Shown here piece after piece: positions 33,106-33,764 of a DNA stretch of 33,764 bases. The notes below the pieces were generated by a model. It worked only from the letters and a program-made list of their open reading frames with translations, had not been told where the DNA came from and ran no database searches. A program made the translations under genes and the position numbers. Location: contig JACJWF010000022.1 of NCBI GenBank assembly GCA_020637295.1, forward strand, positions 1-33,764, given 5' to 3'. This DNA is from Acidimicrobiaceae bacterium. Lineage in GTDB: Bacteria; Actinomycetota; Acidimicrobiia; Acidimicrobiales; Ilumatobacteraceae. Each line of letters opens with the position of its first letter. Position 1 is the first letter of the stretch.

Positions 33106-33764
33106 ACCTGGACGACCGTTCCGGACGCAAGTAGATCATCGAGACTCGCCACGATGCGCGTGGCACCCCCACTGCCCGTCGATGTCGCCGGTGCGAAGCC
33201 GACGGTAGCGTCGAACGGAGTCACAACGAGGTACGTCGCGGTCGGTAGTAGCGTCCCGCGCGAGCCTGCGTCTGAGGACGACGCGAAGATGACCCCATCG
33301 GATGTCGCCGACAGGTAGACACCAGCTTGGACGGTCTCTGATCCTGTCGCGGGATCTTGAGCGTTGTCACGTGGCACACTCGATAGGACACCGGGGTGCG
33401 GTGGGGATGCGGGCTGAGCTGGTCCGCCGTTGTGGGAGATCCTGTTCCACGTTTCCAGTGCCCACTGGGCGTAGTCGTTGTCCAACTCGAGGCCGGGACC
33501 CCCCGATTCGGAGTAGACACCGCTACCTGAGACACCTGAAGCCCAGCTAGGAGGCGTTGGAGCCCCTAGCCTTCCTAGGATGTCGTAAAAGGCGTACTGA
33601 GACTTGTTGGTATTTGAGCCCTCCATGTAGAAGCTGTTATTCGGATTGAAATGGGCATCACCATTGAGGTGGATTAGGGCTTCGTTCATCACCTCTCCAA
33701 TCATTCTGAAGTAGATCGCATCCAGGTCCGAACACCAGAGCGCTTTGCTTGAACCACAGCCGAG
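33102..33764 (-). CDS. hypothetical protein, 5' partial (runs off the window)
   Basis: The frame is open from the stop codon (33104-33102) to the end of the window with no interruption; the first visible codons read LGCGSSKALWCSDLDAIYFR. The methionine at 33704 is therefore probably internal. The visible 220 residues contain an Asn-rich segment (HLNGDAHFNPNNSFYMEG), aromatic DYAQWALETWNRI, and a Thr/Ser/Gly-rich C-terminal half resembling a beta-rich exported domain. I recognise no family. It is coupled to the downstream lipoprotein by an ATGA overlap. Codon third positions here are richer in A and T than in the rest of the window, suggesting horizontal origin or relaxed selection. Confidence 0.65.
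   Translation of the reverse strand, partial: LGCGSSKALWCSDLDAIYFRMIGEVMNEALIHLNGDAHFNPNNSFYMEGSNTNKSQYAFYDILGRLGAPTPPSWASGVSGSGVYSESGGPGLELDNDYAQWALETWNRISHNGGPAQPASPPHPGVLSSVPRDNAQDPATGSETVQAGVYLSATSDGVIFASSSDAGSRGTLLPTATYLVVTPFDATVGFAPATSTGSGGATRIVASLDDLLASGTVVQV

Overview
The window is high-GC DNA of an actinobacterial type. Its gene content fits the Acidimicrobiia or a close relative: a complete 14-gene menaquinone-type complex I operon, a b6f-like split cytochrome b, a Tat-signal Rieske protein, a MenJ-like flavoprotein, and frequent GTG starts with ATGA/GTGA/TGATG junctions. The taxon is inferred from this content; no rRNA or other marker gene is present.

Region 1 (1-9621) is accessory and surface-related. 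It starts with a 5'-truncated DUF559/AbiEi-like protein, then a 150-bp spacer with two near-identical palindromes and a 15-bp tandem repeat, then a small DUF6916-type gene (+). A tight minus-strand cluster faces it. In transcription order this holds a 1948-residue secreted repeat protein (signal peptide, three copies of an actinobacterial surface repeat, seven cadherin/Ig-like repeats, a beta-helix tail), three tandem phage-tail-collar (microcystin-dependent-protein type) paralogues, a Tat-signal protein and a GNAT acetyltransferase. The cluster looks like a surface or exported system of unknown function, not a prophage.

Region 2 (9697-29949, all minus strand) is one gene train of 21 genes with no gap over 16 nt. 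It begins with an unrecognised membrane protein, a 2x[4Fe-4S] ferredoxin, a b6-like cytochrome b, a subunit-IV-like protein, a Rieske protein, a diheme cytochrome c and a second unrecognised membrane protein. It continues directly into nuoA-B-C-D-E-F-G-H-I-J-K-L-M-N. Together these genes encode electron flow from NADH to menaquinone (complex I) and from menaquinol to cytochrome c (complex III-like). A hairpin follows nuoN.

Region 3 (29950-32371): a 238-bp divergent control region carries a perfect 10-bp inverted repeat and a 10-bp direct repeat. From it a membrane-anchored monoheme cytochrome c is read rightward, followed by a terminator hairpin and a MenJ-like geranylgeranyl reductase. The cytochrome c shares its first residues almost exactly with the subunit-IV-like protein of the divergent operon.

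Region 4 (32372-33764, minus) holds a lipoprotein and the 3' part of an overlapping upstream gene that runs off the window. The base composition here is visibly less GC-rich.

The most interesting points are the b6-like cytochrome with a cysteine at the heme c_i position, the shared IPEHLLKR N-terminal peptide, the two unknown membrane proteins and the ferredoxin built into the complex III operon, and the collar/DUF6916/GNAT/giant-adhesin cassette.
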